Positions 1 to 9,662 are shown, counted from the first letter of the stretch. The stretch is 64,000 bases of DNA from Pseudomonas sp. GM50 (GCF_000282375.1 NZ_AKJK01000005.1:1-64000), one strand, 5' to 3'. A program made the numbers and translations. Notes: generated by a model not told the origin, from the sequence alone.

Positions 1-20
1 CAAGCCCCCTCGCCACAAAG
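1..20. repeat. Half of a Pseudomonas intergenic palindrome (family C)
   Basis: The first 20 bases match the right arm of the long inverted repeats seen complete near 6.8, 10.7, 26.1 and 58.0 kb (core AAGCCCCCTCGCCAC). The left partner would lie outside the window. Confidence 0.7.
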
Positions 21-53
21 GTGCTCTCTCCATAATGAGTGTTCGCAACATGC

Positions 54-698
54 TTAGCGTTTGTTCAGTCCTCGCGCCAATCTGTCCCCACCCAACTGAA
101 TCACCGCCACCAACACCACCAGCAACACAATCACCGTCAGCATGATCTGGCTATCAAACCGCTGATACCCATATCGATAAGCGATGTCCCCCAACCCACC
201 GGCCCCAATCGCCCCGGCCATCGCCGAGGAGTTGATCATCGTCACCAACGTAATCGTGAAACCACCGACAATCCCCGGCAGAGCCTCGGGCAGCAGCACA
301 TGCCAGACGATATGCCAGCGTCGGCAGCCCATCGCTTGCGCCGCTTCGATCAACCCATGGTCGACCTCGCGCAAACTGACCTCGGCAATGCGCGCAAAGA
401 ACGGCGTGGCCGCAATGGTCAGTGGCACCACGGCTGCCCAAACGCCGTAGGTGGTGCCGACAATCAGCCGGGTAAACGGAATCAGCGCCACCATCAAAAT
501 CAGAAACGGAATCGAGCGAAACAGGTTCACGAATGCACCCAATGCGCGGTTCAACGCAGGTGCTTCGTAGATCCCGCCTTTGGCGCTGGTGACCAGAATC
601 ACCGCCAACGGAATGCCCGCCAGCAGCGCAATCAACGACGACACGCCGACCATCAAAAACGTGTCGATAAACCCCTGAAGCAACCGATCAAACCACAT
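54..698 (-). CDS. metI: Methionine ABC transporter permease MetI
   Basis: Inner-membrane permease of the D/L-methionine importer. The 214-residue protein has about five hydrophobic segments and the BPD_transp_1 coupling loop near residues 108-143 ([11 protein letters not shown]...LLPEALPGI), which docks on MetN. Length fits the MetI family (about 215-220). The ATG overlaps the metN stop region by 11 nt, so the two are translationally coupled. It is the last gene of a metQ-metN-metI operon read leftwards. Substrate is inferred from the family and from the NIL-type C-terminus of MetN; other sulfur compounds are possible given the surrounding sulfur genes. Confidence 0.93.
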   Translation of the reverse strand: MWFDRLLQGFIDTFLMVGVSSLIALLAGIPLAVILVTSAKGGIYEAPALNRALGAFVNLFRSIPFLILMVALIPFTRLIVGTTYGVWAAVVPLTIAATPFFARIAEVSLREVDHGLIEAAQAMGCRRWHIVWHVLLPEALPGIVGGFTITLVTMINSSAMAGAIGAGGLGDIAYRYGYQRFDSQIMLTVIVLLVVLVAVIQLGGDRLARGLNKR

Positions 699-1809
699 AA
701 CCCAGCACCTCCACCTGTTGCGCCCAGTGGCCGGCGCGCTGACGCAATTCCTCGGCGCCCAGGGACGAGCCGGTCACCGCCAGCAGCAATTGCCCGAGCG
801 CATGGCCCTGAATCCGTTCCACGCCCCCTTGCAGCAAGCGCACGCGGCCACCGAGGGCGCTGAACAGCGCCGCCAGGTCTGGCTCCTCGCTTGTGCTGCC
901 GGTGAATTGCAAACGCAACACCACGGCGGCGTCCGAAGACTGCGGCTGCGCTCGCAAGCGGCTTTGCAGTTCTTCCGGTAGTCCGTGTTGCAATGGCGCG
1001 AGCAAGGTCTTGCTGACCTCATGTTGCGGGTTGCCAAAGACTTCCCAGACCGGCCCTTGCTCGACGATTCGCCCGTGTTCCAGCACCACCACCCGATCAC
1101 AGATGTCGCGGATCACCGCCATCTCGTGGGTAATCAGCACGATGGTCAAACCCAGCCGTTGATTGATCTCGCGCAGCAGGCCGAGGATCGATTGCGTGGT
1201 CTCTGGATCGAGGGCCGAAGTCGCCTCGTCGCACAGCAGAATTTCCGGGTCATGTACCAGCGCGCGGGCGATGCCGACGCGCTGTTTCTGCCCGCCGGAC
1301 AGCTGCGCCGGGTAGGCTTTGTGTTTCTCTTGCAGGCCCACCAGTTCCAGCAGTTCGCGAACTTTGCGCTCGCGCTGCTCCTTGGGCACGCCGGCGACTT
1401 TCAGCGGCAATTCGACGTTCTGCCAAACCGTCTTGGCCGACATCAGGTTGAAGTGCTGAAAGATCATGCCGATCCGTCGACGTAGCGCCACCAAGCGGTC
1501 TTCATCGAACGCGCCGATGTCCACCTGATCGATCAGCACTCGCCCGCTGCTCGGCTGTTCGAGGCGGTTGATGGTGCGGATCAGCGACGACTTGCCGGCG
1601 CCGCTGCGACCGATGATGCCGAACACTTCACCGCGCTGGATCGCCAGGTCGATGCCGTGCAAGGCCGCCACCGGACCTTGCTGACCGTTGTAGGTTTTGC
1701 CCAGGCCGATAAAGCGCACATGGGCTCGATTGAGGTCTGGGTGCAGTTCGGTTTGTGTGGCGTTATGTGGCTCCGGAAGTTCCAGTCGCCGTTGGATCGC
1801 GGCCGTCAT
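688..1809 (-). CDS. metN: Methionine ABC transporter ATP-binding protein MetN
   Basis: ATPase subunit of the methionine importer. Walker A (GRSGAGKSS), signature (LSGGQKQR) and Walker B ([12 protein letters not shown]) are all present, and about 90 residues after the ATPase core match the regulatory NIL domain that senses methionine. I chose the ATG at 1809 (373 aa), two bases after the metQ stop and preceded by GGGAAAG. A TTG five codons further upstream would overlap metQ. The protein carries about 30 residues before the usual MetN N-terminus, making it longer than the typical 335-345 aa. Confidence 0.93.
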   Translation of the reverse strand: MTAAIQRRLELPEPHNATQTELHPDLNRAHVRFIGLGKTYNGQQGPVAALHGIDLAIQRGEVFGIIGRSGAGKSSLIRTINRLEQPSSGRVLIDQVDIGAFDEDRLVALRRRIGMIFQHFNLMSAKTVWQNVELPLKVAGVPKEQRERKVRELLELVGLQEKHKAYPAQLSGGQKQRVGIARALVHDPEILLCDEATSALDPETTQSILGLLREINQRLGLTIVLITHEMAVIRDICDRVVVLEHGRIVEQGPVWEVFGNPQHEVSKTLLAPLQHGLPEELQSRLRAQPQSSDAAVVLRLQFTGSTSEEPDLAALFSALGGRVRLLQGGVERIQGHALGQLLLAVTGSSLGAEELRQRAGHWAQQVEVLGYVV

Positions 1810-1811
1810 GC

Positions 1812-2621
1812 TTAGCTTTCCCAACCGGCTTGATAGAGCTTGCCGTGGGCTTTATCCAGCGCTGCACGAACGGCTGGCGAATGCTGGTAGATGTCGACGA
1901 ATTTGATCAGGCGTGGGTCGGTTTTGCTTTTCGGCTGGATCACAAACTGGATCACGTATTCCTTGTGATCGAGGCCATCGAATAGCAGGGCGGAGCTGGC
2001 ATCGAAGGTCTTCGACAGACGGATGTAGGCCGGGTAGCCCTGGACCAGATCGGCGTCGTCGTAGGCGCGCACCAGTTGCACGGCCTCGACCTGAAGGATT
2101 TTGATTTTCTTCGGGTTGGCGATGATGTCTTCTTCGGTGGCCTTGTAGCCGACGCTTGGTTTAAGCGTGATCAGCCCGGCCTTGGCCAGCAGTTGCAGGC
2201 CGCGACCGCTGTTGATCGGGTCGTTGGCGATGGCCACGCTGGCGCCTTCGGGCAACTCGTCGAAGCTTTTGTATTTCTTCGAATAGAGGCCGACGTTGTT
2301 GATGATCCCCGGGGCGAACGGCACCAGGTCAAAACCGGCGGCGGCCTTGGCGTTTTCCAGGAACGGGATGTGTTGGAAGTAGTTCACGTCGATGTCGCCC
2401 GAGGCGAGGCTGACGTTGGGGGCGATCCAGTCGCTGAACTCCACCAGTTCGACTTTCAGGCCTTGTTTGTTGGCTTCTTCTACTGCGGCTTCCAGGGGGA
2501 TGGCGAAGGCGGCGGTAGTGCCGACCTTCAGCGGTGCGTCGGCGGCGAAGGTGACGGAACTGAAGAGGCCGAGGGCCAGGGCCAGTGCTTTGACTGGGTG
2601 GGAGAGGTAGGTCTTTTTCAT
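1812..2621 (-). CDS. metQ: Methionine-binding lipoprotein/periplasmic protein MetQ
   Basis: Substrate-binding component of the methionine importer (NlpA/MetQ family, 269 aa). A signal peptide is evident ([20 protein letters not shown]... ending ...[10 protein letters not shown]). The mature part has family blocks such as [11 protein letters not shown] and the [13 protein letters not shown] segment. The reading frame extends 20 codons upstream, but the ATG at 2621 starts a proper signal sequence and has GGAAA eight bases upstream. First gene of the metQNI operon, separated from the sfn operon upstream by a REP pair. An Ala-Ala type cleavage is more likely than a lipobox, since no clear LxxC is visible. 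Confidence 0.92.
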   Translation of the reverse strand: MKKTYLSHPVKALALALGLFSSVTFAADAPLKVGTTAAFAIPLEAAVEEANKQGLKVELVEFSDWIAPNVSLASGDIDVNYFQHIPFLENAKAAAGFDLVPFAPGIINNVGLYSKKYKSFDELPEGASVAIANDPINSGRGLQLLAKAGLITLKPSVGYKATEEDIIANPKKIKILQVEAVQLVRAYDDADLVQGYPAYIRLSKTFDASSALLFDGLDHKEYVIQFVIQPKSKTDPRLIKFVDIYQHSPAVRAALDKAHGKLYQAGWES

Positions 2622-2670
2622 GATGGGGTTTCCAGTCAGTGCATGAATTTTTGGTGTTTGGGCGGGCCTC

Positions 2671-2747
2671 TTCGCGGGCAAGCCTCGCTCCTACAGGGTT
2701 TTTGTGAACACCGCAGATCCCCTGTAGGAGCGAGGCTTGCCCGCGAA
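2671..2747. repeat. REP-like inverted pair, family A
   Basis: Two head-to-head copies of the 24-26 bp unit TTCGCGGGCAAGCCTCGCTC / GAGCGAGGCTTGCCCGCGAA separated by about 25 bp. The pair lies between two minus-strand operons. Confidence 0.85.
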
Positions 2748-2751
2748 GCTT

Positions 2752-4110
2752 CTAGCGGCGGAATGCCGAACCTGTGTGTTGCTCAGGTAAATGCGCGTCA
2801 CGGTGAAACAGCTTTTCCCGCAGGCTGCCGTCGTCGTAAGCGGTCTTGTACGACCCTCTGCGTTGCAACTCCGGAATCACCAGTTCAATGAAGTCCACAT
2901 AGCTTTCCGGGGTGACGATCCTTGTCAGGTTGAAGCCGTCCAGGCCGGTTTCGGCGATCCACGATTCCAGCTCATCCGCCACCTGCTGCGGCGAGCCGAC
3001 CACGGTGATGTAGCGGCCACCGAGGGCGTGTTGTTCCAGCAGTTTGCGGCGGGTCCAATCGTTGTTTTGCAGGTTCTTGGTGGCGGACTGGATGGCGTTG
3101 CTCTTCACGTACTGGATCGGTTCGTCGAGTTCGTACTCGGAAAAATCGATCCCGGTGGACGCCGAAAAATGTGCCACGCCGGCCTCGGCGCTGGCGTAGC
3201 TCAGGTACTCGGCATGCTTGGCCCAGGCCAGCTCTTCTGTCTCACCGACAATCACGTTCAAGCCCATGAACACCTTGATGTCCCAGGGATTGCGCCCGGC
3301 CTCGACGGCGCTGGCGCGCACCTTGTCCACCTGAACTTTGGTCGACGGTTTGTTCTGACCGCTGATGAAAACGCACTCGGCGTGGCGCCCGGCGAACAGC
3401 AAACCGCGATCGGAACTGCCGGCCTGGAACAACACCGGCGTGCGTTGCGGCGACGGTTCGCAGAGGTGATAGCCCTCGACCTGATAGAACTCGCCCTTGT
3501 GCTCGACCTTGTGCACTTTGTCTGGCTGGGCGTAGATCCGTTGCTCGCGGTCGTTGAGCACCGCGCCGTTTTCCCAGCTGCCTTCCCAGAGTTTGTAGAG
3601 CACTTGCAGGTACTCGTCGGCCTGGTCGTAGCGGCGGTCGTGTTCCACCTGTTCGCTCAGGCCCATGGCCTTGGCGGCGCTGTCCAGATAGCCGGTGACG
3701 ATGTTCCAGCCGACCCGCCCACGGCTCAAATGATCAAGCGTCGACATGCGCCGGGCGAACAGATACGGCGGTTCGTAGGTCAGGTTGGCGGTCAGGCCGA
3801 AGCCGAGGTTTCTGGTGACCGCAGCCATGGCCGAGACCAGCAGCAACGGGTCATTGACCGGCAACTGGATCGACTCTTTGAGTGGCACGTCCACCGAGTT
3901 TTGATAGACGTCGTACACGCCGACGATGTCGGCGATGAACAAACCGTCGAACAGTCCTCGTTCCAGCAACTGAGCCAGTTCGGTCCAGTATTCGATGGTT
4001 TTGTACTGGGTGGAATTGTCCCGTGGATGCGTCCACAGGCCATGGTTGATGTGCCCGATGCAGTTCATGTTGAACGCGTTGAGCAGGATTTTCTTTTTGG
4101 CATCAGCCAT
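2752..4110 (-). CDS. NtaA/SnaA/DszA-family FMN-dependent monooxygenase
   Basis: Bacterial luciferase-like flavin monooxygenase, 452 aa, matching the 440-460 aa NtaA/SnaA/DszA/DmoA group. It reads MADAKKKILLNAFNMNCIGH..., then LFIADIVGVYD, NLGFGLTANLTYEPPYLFARRMSTLDHLSRGRVGWNIVTGYLDSAAK, typical of the FMNH2-binding barrel. These enzymes use reduced FMN from a partner reductase to cleave C-S or C-N bonds. The ATG shares one base with the stop of the preceding sfnB-like gene (TGATG), so it is the third gene of that operon. With two SfnB-type neighbours and sulfur transporters around, a role in sulfone, sulfide or sulfonate desulfurization is inferred; the substrate cannot be told from sequence. 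Confidence 0.88.
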   Translation of the reverse strand: MADAKKKILLNAFNMNCIGHINHGLWTHPRDNSTQYKTIEYWTELAQLLERGLFDGLFIADIVGVYDVYQNSVDVPLKESIQLPVNDPLLLVSAMAAVTRNLGFGLTANLTYEPPYLFARRMSTLDHLSRGRVGWNIVTGYLDSAAKAMGLSEQVEHDRRYDQADEYLQVLYKLWEGSWENGAVLNDREQRIYAQPDKVHKVEHKGEFYQVEGYHLCEPSPQRTPVLFQAGSSDRGLLFAGRHAECVFISGQNKPSTKVQVDKVRASAVEAGRNPWDIKVFMGLNVIVGETEELAWAKHAEYLSYASAEAGVAHFSASTGIDFSEYELDEPIQYVKSNAIQSATKNLQNNDWTRRKLLEQHALGGRYITVVGSPQQVADELESWIAETGLDGFNLTRIVTPESYVDFIELVIPELQRRGSYKTAYDDGSLREKLFHRDAHLPEQHTGSAFRR

Positions 4111-5303
4111 CAAATGGTCCCTCGCAATGGAGGGTTTTCATCGTTGAGGTAGTAATTGCCGATGGCGTGATATTTCCAGCGCACCGGGTCGTGCAGGGTA
4201 TGCACCCGGGCATTGCGCCAGTGGCGATCCAGGCCGTGTTCGGCCAGGGTCGCCTGGCTACCCGCCAGTTCGAACAGTGTGCTGCCGGCGGCGAGGGAAA
4301 TTTCGGTGCTGATGGCGCGGGCTTCGGCAATGGCAATCGACGCGGCGGCGACGGTCTCGGCATTGGTGTTGGCCTGGGCCTGGTCGAGGAATTCGCCGGA
4401 GCGTTCCAGCAGGGCTTCGGTGGCGTGCAGACGGATACTCAAGTGGCCGAAGCTCTTGATGGTCAGCGGGTCTTCGGTGGCTTTTTCATGAGTGGCGTCG
4501 ATCCACGGCCGGGTCTTGGTGCGTACAAAATGCAGCGCATCTTCATACGCGGCGCGGGCGATGCCAGTGTCGATGGCGGCGTGGAGAATCTGCGCCAGCG
4601 GGCCCACGGTAGTCGGGCGCTCGAAAGCGCTTTGAAACGGAATTATGTCCTCGGCGGCGACGTAGACATCCTCGAACACCACCGAACCGCTACCGGTGGT
4701 GCGCTGGCCGAAACCGCTCCAGTCGTCGATCACCGTCAGCCCTTTGCTGTTGCGCGGGACGAACGCCAGTTGCTGCACGCCGTTTTCGTCCACCACCGAC
4801 GTGGGGATGCGCTGGGCGTAAATCGCGCCGGTGGCGTAGAACTTGCGACCGTTGATGCGGTAGCCGTTGCCATCGCGAGTCAGGCTGGTGACGCGATCAT
4901 GGGCGGTTTTTGTGCCCAGTTCCGCGAGTGCATTGCCGAAGCGCTGGCCGGCCAACACTTCGGCGTACAGGCGTTTTTTCTGCTCATCAGTGCCGTTCAC
5001 GCGCAGCACTTCGAGGGCATAGAAATGGTTCTGCGGGATTTGTCCGAGGGAGCCGTCGGCCTCGGCGATCAACGCGATGACCTTGGCCAGGGTGACGTTG
5101 GAAACCCCGGCGCCGCCGTATTCTTTTGGCACGCTGATGCCCCAAAGACCCGAACGGGAAAACACTTCCAGTTCCGGGTATGGCAAACGACGTTCGCGGT
5201 CGCGCAGGGCGCTGTCGCGTTTGAAATCGTCGGCCAGGTCACTGGCGACAATCAGGGCTTGCTCATCGCTGGTGATGACCGCGACGTGGTGAGAAAGAGT
5301 CAT
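4110..5303 (-). CDS. SfnB-family sulfur acquisition oxidoreductase (second copy)
   Basis: Acyl-CoA-dehydrogenase-fold flavoprotein of the SfnB/DszC type, 397 aa. It carries PKEYGGAGVSNVTLAKVIALIAEADGSLGQIPQNHFYALEV, the GRKFYATGA strand and the C-terminal RHWRNARVHTLHDPVRWKYHAIG block common to this family. The frame is open far upstream, but the ATG at 5303 has GGAG seven bases ahead and gives the family length. It lies 23 bp after the paralogous first copy and is coupled to the downstream monooxygenase. Family members act in use of organosulfur compounds under sulfate limitation; the exact reaction is unknown. The two copies align along their whole length, an old tandem duplication. Confidence 0.88.
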   Translation of the reverse strand: MTLSHHVAVITSDEQALIVASDLADDFKRDSALRDRERRLPYPELEVFSRSGLWGISVPKEYGGAGVSNVTLAKVIALIAEADGSLGQIPQNHFYALEVLRVNGTDEQKKRLYAEVLAGQRFGNALAELGTKTAHDRVTSLTRDGNGYRINGRKFYATGAIYAQRIPTSVVDENGVQQLAFVPRNSKGLTVIDDWSGFGQRTTGSGSVVFEDVYVAAEDIIPFQSAFERPTTVGPLAQILHAAIDTGIARAAYEDALHFVRTKTRPWIDATHEKATEDPLTIKSFGHLSIRLHATEALLERSGEFLDQAQANTNAETVAAASIAIAEARAISTEISLAAGSTLFELAGSQATLAEHGLDRHWRNARVHTLHDPVRWKYHAIGNYYLNDENPPLRGTI

Positions 5304-5326
5304 GTGTTTCTCCAGATGTCTGGTCG

Positions 5327-6568
5327 TCAGATCCAGGAATGCCGCGCAGGCAAGGTTCCATTGAGGTGGTAAGCGCCAACCGCGTGATACTTCCAGCGCA
5401 CCGGGTCGTGCAGCGTGTGCACCCGGGCGTTGCGCCAGTGGCGGTCGAGGTTGAATTCGGCGAGGGTGGCGCGGCTGCCGGCCAGTTCGAAGAGCTTTTC
5501 GCTGGCCAGCAGCGAGATCTCGGTGGTCAGCACTTTGGCTTCCGCCACGGCAATCGAGGCGCGTGCAGCGGACTCGGCGGTGAGCGGCGCGGCGTTGACC
5601 TGATCGAGTACTTGGCCTGCCTTGCGCAGCAGTGCTTCGGCGGCGTGCAGTTCGATTTTCAGCTTGCCGATGTCGGCGATCACATAGAGGTCGTCGCTGG
5701 CCCGGTCGACCTTGGCGTCGATCCACGGCCGTGCGCGTTTTTGCACGAATTCTATGGCGTCATCGATGGCGCCCCGGGCAATGCCGGCGTCGATGGCTGC
5801 TTGAATCAGCTGCGACACGGCGCCTTGAGTATTCGGGCTGTCGTTGATCTTCCAGTTATCCACCACCAGCTCGGCGTCGACCCGCACGTTGTTGAGCAAA
5901 ATGGTGCCGCTGGCTGTAGTGCGCTGGCCGAAACCCGACCAGTCATCCACGATGCGCAACCCCGGGGTACCACGCCGGACGAAGGCCAGCACTTGCTTGC
6001 CGTAGTCATTCAGCGCCTTGACGGCCACCCAGTGGGCGAACAGGGCGCCGGTGGAATAGAACTTCTGCCCGTTGATGACGAAGCCATCGCCATCGGCGGT
6101 GATCCGCGCTTTGAGCTCCAGGGTATTTTTGGTCCCGCGTTCTGGTCCCGCGTTACCGATTCGCCAGCCTTCGAGCACACTTTTGAACAGCTGTTTTTTT
6201 TGCGATTCGGTGGCGCTGCCGAGTATCAGGTTGAGAATCCCGAACTGGTTCTGCGGGATCTGCCCCAGTGCCGGGTCAGCCGCGGAAATGATCGCGAACA
6301 CCGAGGCCAGGGTGACGAATGAAACCTGCGGGCCGCCGTACTCACGAGGGATGGCAATGCTGCCCAGGCCGCTGCGGGTGAACTGTTCGATTTCCGACCA
6401 CGGCAACTTGCGTTGCTGGTCACGTTTGGCTGCTTGCAGGCGGGCGACTTGCGCCAGCTCATGGGCAGCCTTGATGGCTTGTGCGTCGTTGCGCAAGACC
6501 TGCGCGGGCAACAACAATGGGGCGATGTCCAGATCACTCTGGACGATTGCATCTGCCAGACTGGACAT
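5327..6568 (-). CDS. sfnB: SfnB-family sulfur acquisition oxidoreductase (first copy)
   Basis: Flavin-dependent acyl-CoA dehydrogenase-like protein, 413 aa, first gene of the sfnB-sfnB-monooxygenase operon. Family blocks include IPREYGGPQVSFVTLASVFAIISAADPALGQIPQNQFGILNL, NGQKFYSTGALFAHW, DDWSGFGQRTTASG and DRHWRNARVHTLHDPVRWKYHAVGAYHLNG. The ATG is preceded by AAGGAGCGGCACTG, a strong ribosome site. SfnB is known from the sulfone/sulfonate starvation regulon of Pseudomonas; DszC is the biochemically characterised relative. An AT-rich promoter region with a 17-bp motif shared with the tau operon lies about 175 bp upstream. Confidence 0.88.
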   Translation of the reverse strand: MSSLADAIVQSDLDIAPLLLPAQVLRNDAQAIKAAHELAQVARLQAAKRDQQRKLPWSEIEQFTRSGLGSIAIPREYGGPQVSFVTLASVFAIISAADPALGQIPQNQFGILNLILGSATESQKKQLFKSVLEGWRIGNAGPERGTKNTLELKARITADGDGFVINGQKFYSTGALFAHWVAVKALNDYGKQVLAFVRRGTPGLRIVDDWSGFGQRTTASGTILLNNVRVDAELVVDNWKINDSPNTQGAVSQLIQAAIDAGIARGAIDDAIEFVQKRARPWIDAKVDRASDDLYVIADIGKLKIELHAAEALLRKAGQVLDQVNAAPLTAESAARASIAVAEAKVLTTEISLLASEKLFELAGSRATLAEFNLDRHWRNARVHTLHDPVRWKYHAVGAYHLNGTLPARHSWI

Positions 6569-6742
6569 CAGTGCCGCTCCTTGGCTGCACGCAATGCCCT
6601 GGCGATTTGCACTGGGGTGATTGTGTTCCGGACCATACCTACCTCACATCTCATGAAAGCGCCGCATGGGTTGCGGCGAACGAAAAACACGAATGTCCGG
6701 TGGTCCGGTGTATATACCCTAAACGTGTATAAATAATTAATG

Positions 6743-6759
6743 AACTAACTTTTAGGAAT
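6743..6759 (-). promoter_or_regulatory. Candidate sulfur-starvation operator/promoter upstream of the sfnB operon
   Basis: On the plus strand the site reads AACTAACTTTTAGGAAT and matches 14 of 17 positions of the site upstream of tauA (24175-24191). It sits in an unusually AT-rich stretch (about 6700-6765) that also holds a dyad, TATAC...GTATA, near 6708-6730. Binding by CysB or a related LysR regulator is inferred, not shown. Confidence 0.4.
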
Positions 6760-6784
6760 ATGCATAGAAGGTCTGTTCTGAACC

Positions 6785-6938
6785 CCGTGGCGAGGGGGCT
6801 TGTCGGAACGCCGCATCGCCCCGTTCGGCTGCGAAGCAGTCGTAAATCCGGCCTATGCGGTTTGCCTGACACAACGTCGGGCGTTCAAGTTTCGGGGGCC
6901 GCTTCGCGACCCAACGGGGGCGAGCCCCCTCGCCACAA
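6785..6938. repeat. Long intergenic palindrome, family C
   Basis: GTGGCGAGGGGGCTTG at the left end is mirrored by CGAGCCCCCTCGCCAC at the right, with inner arms CCCCGTTCGGCTGCGAAG and CTTCGCGACCCAACGGGG. The left unit is slightly degenerate. Confidence 0.8.
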
Positions 6939-6979
6939 AGGCCCCCTCCCCACAGAAGTTGGTGTTTACAGCAAGGGCT

Positions 6980-7738
6980 TCACTTCTTTCGGGATTCAGC
7001 GGCCATGAGCGCTTCTTTCGGCGGCACTTTCAGGTAGGGATTGGCACAGCCGATCTTCAGCGTGCGTGCCGGTGCCCACCGCGAGTTGTTACCCACGCGG
7101 TCGAGGATGCAGTAGGTCACTTCCAGTCGAAGGTCTTCGCCGGCTTCGACAATGATCGCCGGTGGCACCCACACCTGAATTGGCTGACCCACATCGCAAG
7201 CCTTGAGCTTTGGCAGGTCCATGCGCACATCGCCCCAGCGCAGGGTGATTTCGTCGTCGACGGCCATGTTCAGGTACGGTTCGATGGTCAACGGGACGCC
7301 GCGTTTTATCTGGTTCGGATTGACCCCCTGACGGCGAATGGTCTCGGGGATAAGCACGGGTGCCAGGCTCTGGTTTTCCTCATCGCAAAGAAGCAGGCCG
7401 CCCGGGCAATCGAGTTTGATCTGGACGCGCGCCGCCGGTGATACCGCCGGCCCTTGCCCGACCTGCATGACCTTGTAATGGACGCGGGCAGAACCATTGG
7501 CAATGAAGCTTTCCGGAACCCGCAGGCTCACGGCTTTGCTGTCATGGTCGGACCCCAACACGCTGGAGGCGACATAGCAGTTGTCCCAAAACAGCTCGAT
7601 CAGATCGCCTTCATCCATGCCGGGGTAGGGTGGCACGTCGATCATAAGGTGCGCGGCCGAGGTGATGTTGATACCGGCCTTGTGGCTTTGCGCCAGGGTC
7701 GGGGCTGCAAGTTCAGGTTTGTTTGAAGTGCTTGTCAT
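6980..7738 (-). CDS. Hypothetical protein with two tandem beta-sandwich-like repeats
   Basis: 252-residue protein without signal peptide or membrane segment. Two halves align with each other: one has LMIDVPPYPGMDEGDLIELFWDN..., the other LTIEPYLNMAVDDEITLRWGDV.... Each continues through a VPESFI / VPPAII block and an R-V-H-Y / L-E-V-T-Y strand to a closing L-D-C-P or I-G-C-A-N-P. Such repeats look like Ig-like modules found in multi-repeat Pseudomonas proteins of unknown function. The ATG at 7738 is preceded by AAGGAGAGAAACCC; an in-frame ATG 12 codons upstream lacks such a site. It stands alone with a long AT-rich upstream region and no functional neighbour, so no role is proposed. Confidence 0.8.
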   Translation of the reverse strand: MTSTSNKPELAAPTLAQSHKAGINITSAAHLMIDVPPYPGMDEGDLIELFWDNCYVASSVLGSDHDSKAVSLRVPESFIANGSARVHYKVMQVGQGPAVSPAARVQIKLDCPGGLLLCDEENQSLAPVLIPETIRRQGVNPNQIKRGVPLTIEPYLNMAVDDEITLRWGDVRMDLPKLKACDVGQPIQVWVPPAIIVEAGEDLRLEVTYCILDRVGNNSRWAPARTLKIGCANPYLKVPPKEALMAAESRKK

Positions 7739-8242
7739 GGGTTTCTCTCCTTGAAGCTTTGCCGCGAAGTCCATTTCTGAAAGATCGAAAGGCGTGAATT
7801 ACCAAGCAACAAAACGATTCGTTATTTGCGCGCTTAAACAATAGTTGAAGGTGAAGGTTGTTGCCTGTTGGCACCTAGATAAGAGTGCGCTCGAATAAGT
7901 GTCAATAGCGCTGGTTGGTTAAAGGTTAGTTCTTGCGTGATTCAGAAAGCTCCTACGCGGTGTGGTTAATAATCCGCATCGCTCTGTCGAATATAGTCCG
8001 GTATTTGATGAGTTTTAGCCTCCCAGGCAGCAACCCTTTGAGCGTGGACAGCGAGGTGTTTTATAGATTTTAGGCGATATGAATCTGTTGCAGGACATAT
8101 ATATGTACCGCATGGGACGGCGGGAAGTTATTTAGTATGGGGGTGAGTCATGTGAGTCGTTGAAAGCTGCTATACGATTTTATAAAGCGGAGTTAATGTC
8201 ACTTCCATCCATGGAAGTTGACAGTTTTCGAGCGGGGCAGCA
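7739..8242. other. AT-rich non-coding region with small dyads
   Basis: About 500 bp without a convincing gene, holding the 5' region of the hypothetical gene on its left and the 3' end of the cystine operon on its right. Two dyads stand out: ACTTCCAT-CC-ATGGAAGT at 8201-8218 (perfect 8-bp arms) and a GGACATATATATGTACC near-palindrome around 8094-8110. No T-tract follows the first in either direction, so it is not an obvious terminator. Confidence 0.5.
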
Positions 8243-8992
8243 CTAGGCGTTATTAAGAAACTTGCTGAGAAACTGCTTCGTCCGTTCCTCTTTCGGATTG
8301 GCAAACAGTGCCTTGGCTTCGCCTTGTTCGACGATCACACCCTTGTCGAAAAACACCACGCGGTTGGCCACGTCCCGGGCAAAGCCCATTTCGTGGGTGA
8401 CGATGACCATGGTGCGTCGCTCTTCGGCGAGGCTGCGGATGGTCGCCAGCACTTCACCCACCAGCTCCGGGTCGAGGGCTGAGGTCGGTTCGTCGAACAG
8501 AATCACTTCCGGCTCCATCGCCAGCGCGCGGGCAATCGCCACACGCTGTTGCTGACCACCGGAAAGGCGTCGCGGGTAAGCGTCTTCCTTGCCCGCCAGG
8601 CCGACCCTGGCCATCAGCTTTTTACCCAGGGCAACGGCTTCGGCGTGCGGGATCTTCTTTACGATGATCGGGCCTTCGATAACGTTTTCCAGGGCGGTGC
8701 GATGAGGGAACAGGTTGAAGTTCTGGAACACGAAACCCACGTGCTGGCGCAAGCGCCGTACCAGGCTCTGCTGCTGGTTCAGCGGACGGCTGCCATCGAT
8801 CTCGATGTCACCGACCTTGATCCGGCCGCTGGTGGGTTCTTCCAGGAAGTTCAGGCAACGCAGGAACGTGGTTTTACCCGAGCCGCTAGGCCCGATGATC
8901 GCCACCACCTCGCCTTCCTTCACTTCCAGATCAATGCCGTTGAGCACCACTTGACCCTTGAACTGCTTTGTCAGTTTTTCCACGACAATCAT
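8243..8992 (-). CDS. tcyN: Cystine/polar amino acid ABC transporter ATP-binding protein (TcyN-like)
   Basis: ATPase of a polar amino acid importer, 249 aa, the usual size. Walker A (GPSGSGKTT), signature ([15 protein letters not shown]), Walker B ([15 protein letters not shown]) and the switch histidine (VTHEMGFA) are intact. It is the third gene of tcyJ-tcyL-tcyN and starts 4 bp after the permease stop. The cystine assignment rests on the neighbouring D-cysteine desulfhydrase and serine acetyltransferase and on resemblance to YecC/TcyN; other amino acids are possible. Confidence 0.9.
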   Translation of the reverse strand: MIVVEKLTKQFKGQVVLNGIDLEVKEGEVVAIIGPSGSGKTTFLRCLNFLEEPTSGRIKVGDIEIDGSRPLNQQQSLVRRLRQHVGFVFQNFNLFPHRTALENVIEGPIIVKKIPHAEAVALGKKLMARVGLAGKEDAYPRRLSGGQQQRVAIARALAMEPEVILFDEPTSALDPELVGEVLATIRSLAEERRTMVIVTHEMGFARDVANRVVFFDKGVIVEQGEAKALFANPKEERTKQFLSKFLNNA

Positions 8993-8996
8993 TGGG

Positions 8997-9662
8997 TCAG
9001 GACTCCAGATCGTGCCGATTGACCCGTGCTTCCAACTGGTTCTGCAGGTGCGAAAGCACCGTGGCCAGAACCCAGTAGATCAGCGCGGCGGCAAGGTACA
9101 TGGTGAAAATTTCAAAGGTACGGGCGGTAATCAGCTGCGCCTGACGGAACAGTTCCGGCACCTGAATGGTGGCTGCCAGCGCGGTGTCCTTCACCAGCGA
9201 AATGAAACTGTTGCCCAATGGTGGCAGAGCCGTGCGCATCGCTTGCGGCAGGATGGCCCGGCGCAAGGTCTGCGCGCGGGTCATGCCGATACTGGCGGCG
9301 GCTTCCCACTGGCCGCGCTCGATGGAGCTGATGGCGGCACGCAGGATTTCGCAGGCGTAGGCGGCCATGTTCAGCGAGAAGCCGATCAGGGCGGCCGGCA
9401 GCGGATCAAGTTCGATACCCAATTGCGGCAAGCCGTAATAGATCACGAAAAGTTGTACCAGCAACGGCGTGCCGCGAAAGAACGACACGTAGATGCGGGC
9501 GATCCAGCTCACCAGTTTGAAGCGCGACAGGCGCATCAATGCCAGGCCGAAGCCCATCAGCAGGCCGAAGAACATTCCGCCCAGGCTCAGGATGACTGTG
9601 TAGTACGCGCCCTTGAGCAGAAAGGGCGCGGAGTCCAGCGCAAGTTGGAAAGCTTCTCCCAT
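8997..9662 (-). CDS. tcyL: Cystine ABC transporter permease (TcyL/YecS-like)
   Basis: Integral membrane subunit, 221 aa, of the HisMQ-type permease family. It has [23 protein letters not shown] near the N-terminal third and the coupling loop [32 protein letters not shown]. The start overlaps the stop of the binding-protein gene (TAATG), giving tight coupling. Together with the ATPase it would carry cystine (and related amino acids) across the inner membrane. Confidence 0.9.
   Translation of the reverse strand: MGEAFQLALDSAPFLLKGAYYTVILSLGGMFFGLLMGFGLALMRLSRFKLVSWIARIYVSFFRGTPLLVQLFVIYYGLPQLGIELDPLPAALIGFSLNMAAYACEILRAAISSIERGQWEAAASIGMTRAQTLRRAILPQAMRTALPPLGNSFISLVKDTALAATIQVPELFRQAQLITARTFEIFTMYLAAALIYWVLATVLSHLQNQLEARVNRHDLES

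Noticed and set aside
2791..4152. 453-codon plus-strand open frame of the same length as the monooxygenase
   Set aside because: Antisense shadow of the monooxygenase gene; no recognisable motif.
6569..6780. Sigma-54 promoter for the sfnB operon
   Set aside because: No acceptable GG-N10-GC (-24/-12) arrangement was found on the minus strand by eye, although the sulfone regulon can be SfnR/sigma-54-dependent.
8201..8218. Dyad after the cystine operon as a terminator
   Set aside because: Stem is A+T-containing with a 2-base centre and has no T-tract on either strand; more like a protein-binding site.
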